From Hormoscilla sp. SP12CHS1 (GTDB lineage: Bacteria > Cyanobacteriota > Cyanobacteriia > Cyanobacteriales > Desertifilaceae): a stretch of DNA of 32,322 bases. The position numbers and the translations under genes are program-made. Below, one piece after another: positions 32,260-32,322 of the stretch (the first letter of the stretch is position 1; each line of letters begins with the position of its first letter). Location: contig JACOMV010000032.1 of assembly GCA_014324065.1 (NCBI GenBank), forward strand, positions 1 through 32,322. Direction: 5' to 3'. The notes below the pieces were generated by a model, which did not search any database, was not told the origin of the DNA, and worked only from the letters and a program-made list of their open reading frames with translations.

Positions 32260-32322
32260 CATAAACGACTTGACACAGGTCAAGATAAAAAAGCTAGCAG
32301 GGCCTTCATTAGCCCTGACAAC
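32260..32322. other. End of window, small hairpin
   Basis: AGGGC and GCCCT pair around CTTCATTA at about 32299-32316. It might be a weak terminator; TGACAAC at the very end is again the common short repeat unit. Confidence 0.35.

Overview
The window looks like chromosomal DNA of a filamentous cyanobacterium. The octamer GCGATCGC (HIP1) is very frequent on both strands. The gene content is typically cyanobacterial: Uma2 proteins, UPF0175/DUF3368 and PIN-type toxin-antitoxin pairs, an IS607-type insertion sequence, a cyanobacterial-style group II intron end, and many small palindromic repeats. Species cannot be fixed from the sequence. The high pseudogene load is compatible with a lineage in genome decay, for example a symbiotic or domesticated Oscillatoriales-like strain, but that is inference.

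Layout, left to right. Bases 1-476 hold the 5' part of a group II intron on the minus strand, directly behind a TM0106-family RecB-like nuclease gene (477-1928, minus). Next is a decayed stretch of about 4.5 kb: a hybrid histidine kinase pseudogene (about 2090-2966), a dead IS607-type element (serine recombinase tnpA plus tnpB, about 3144-4880), a methyltransferase remnant and two copies of its accessory C-terminal domain (about 5399-6594). An intact class V aminotransferase-fold enzyme (6595-7770) follows. An RND efflux permease and its periplasmic adaptor (7808-12858, minus) form a two-gene pump module. A lone CheY-like response regulator (13483-13884) precedes a degraded sensor kinase/response regulator/adenylate cyclase gene (14237-16302). 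YjbQ and a MurG-like glycosyltransferase form a minus-strand pair (16497-18021).

From 18.0 to 25 kb the region mixes housekeeping genes (rimM, an AvtA-like aminotransferase, moaE) with repeats, toxin-antitoxin genes and broken genes: a PIN toxin with its antitoxin, two Uma2 fragments, a UPF0175 antitoxin with a truncated DUF3368 toxin, an NB-ARC/vWA-type conflict-protein remnant, and a ferredoxin that lost its fourth cluster cysteine. From 25 to 32 kb there is a small hypothetical gene with an ABC-transporter NBD remnant, a cyclase-family hydrolase, two unrecognised genes, a second PIN/Phd-type toxin-antitoxin pair, an alpha/beta hydrolase, a ROK-family sugar kinase and a PD-(D/E)XK-like protein that appears clipped at its C-terminus.

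The most striking theme is a set of short GC-rich palindromic repeats, several families each present in several copies. They sit in intergenic DNA and also inside genes. One supplies a stop codon in a histidine kinase, one encodes the last residues and stop of the RND pump, one breaks the RuvC-III motif of TnpB, one sits in the methyltransferase remnant, and others appear as in-frame inserts in the pump adaptor and the ferredoxin. This resembles the behaviour known for Rickettsia palindromic elements and is the best candidate here for something under-described. No CRISPR array, tRNA or rRNA was recognised.
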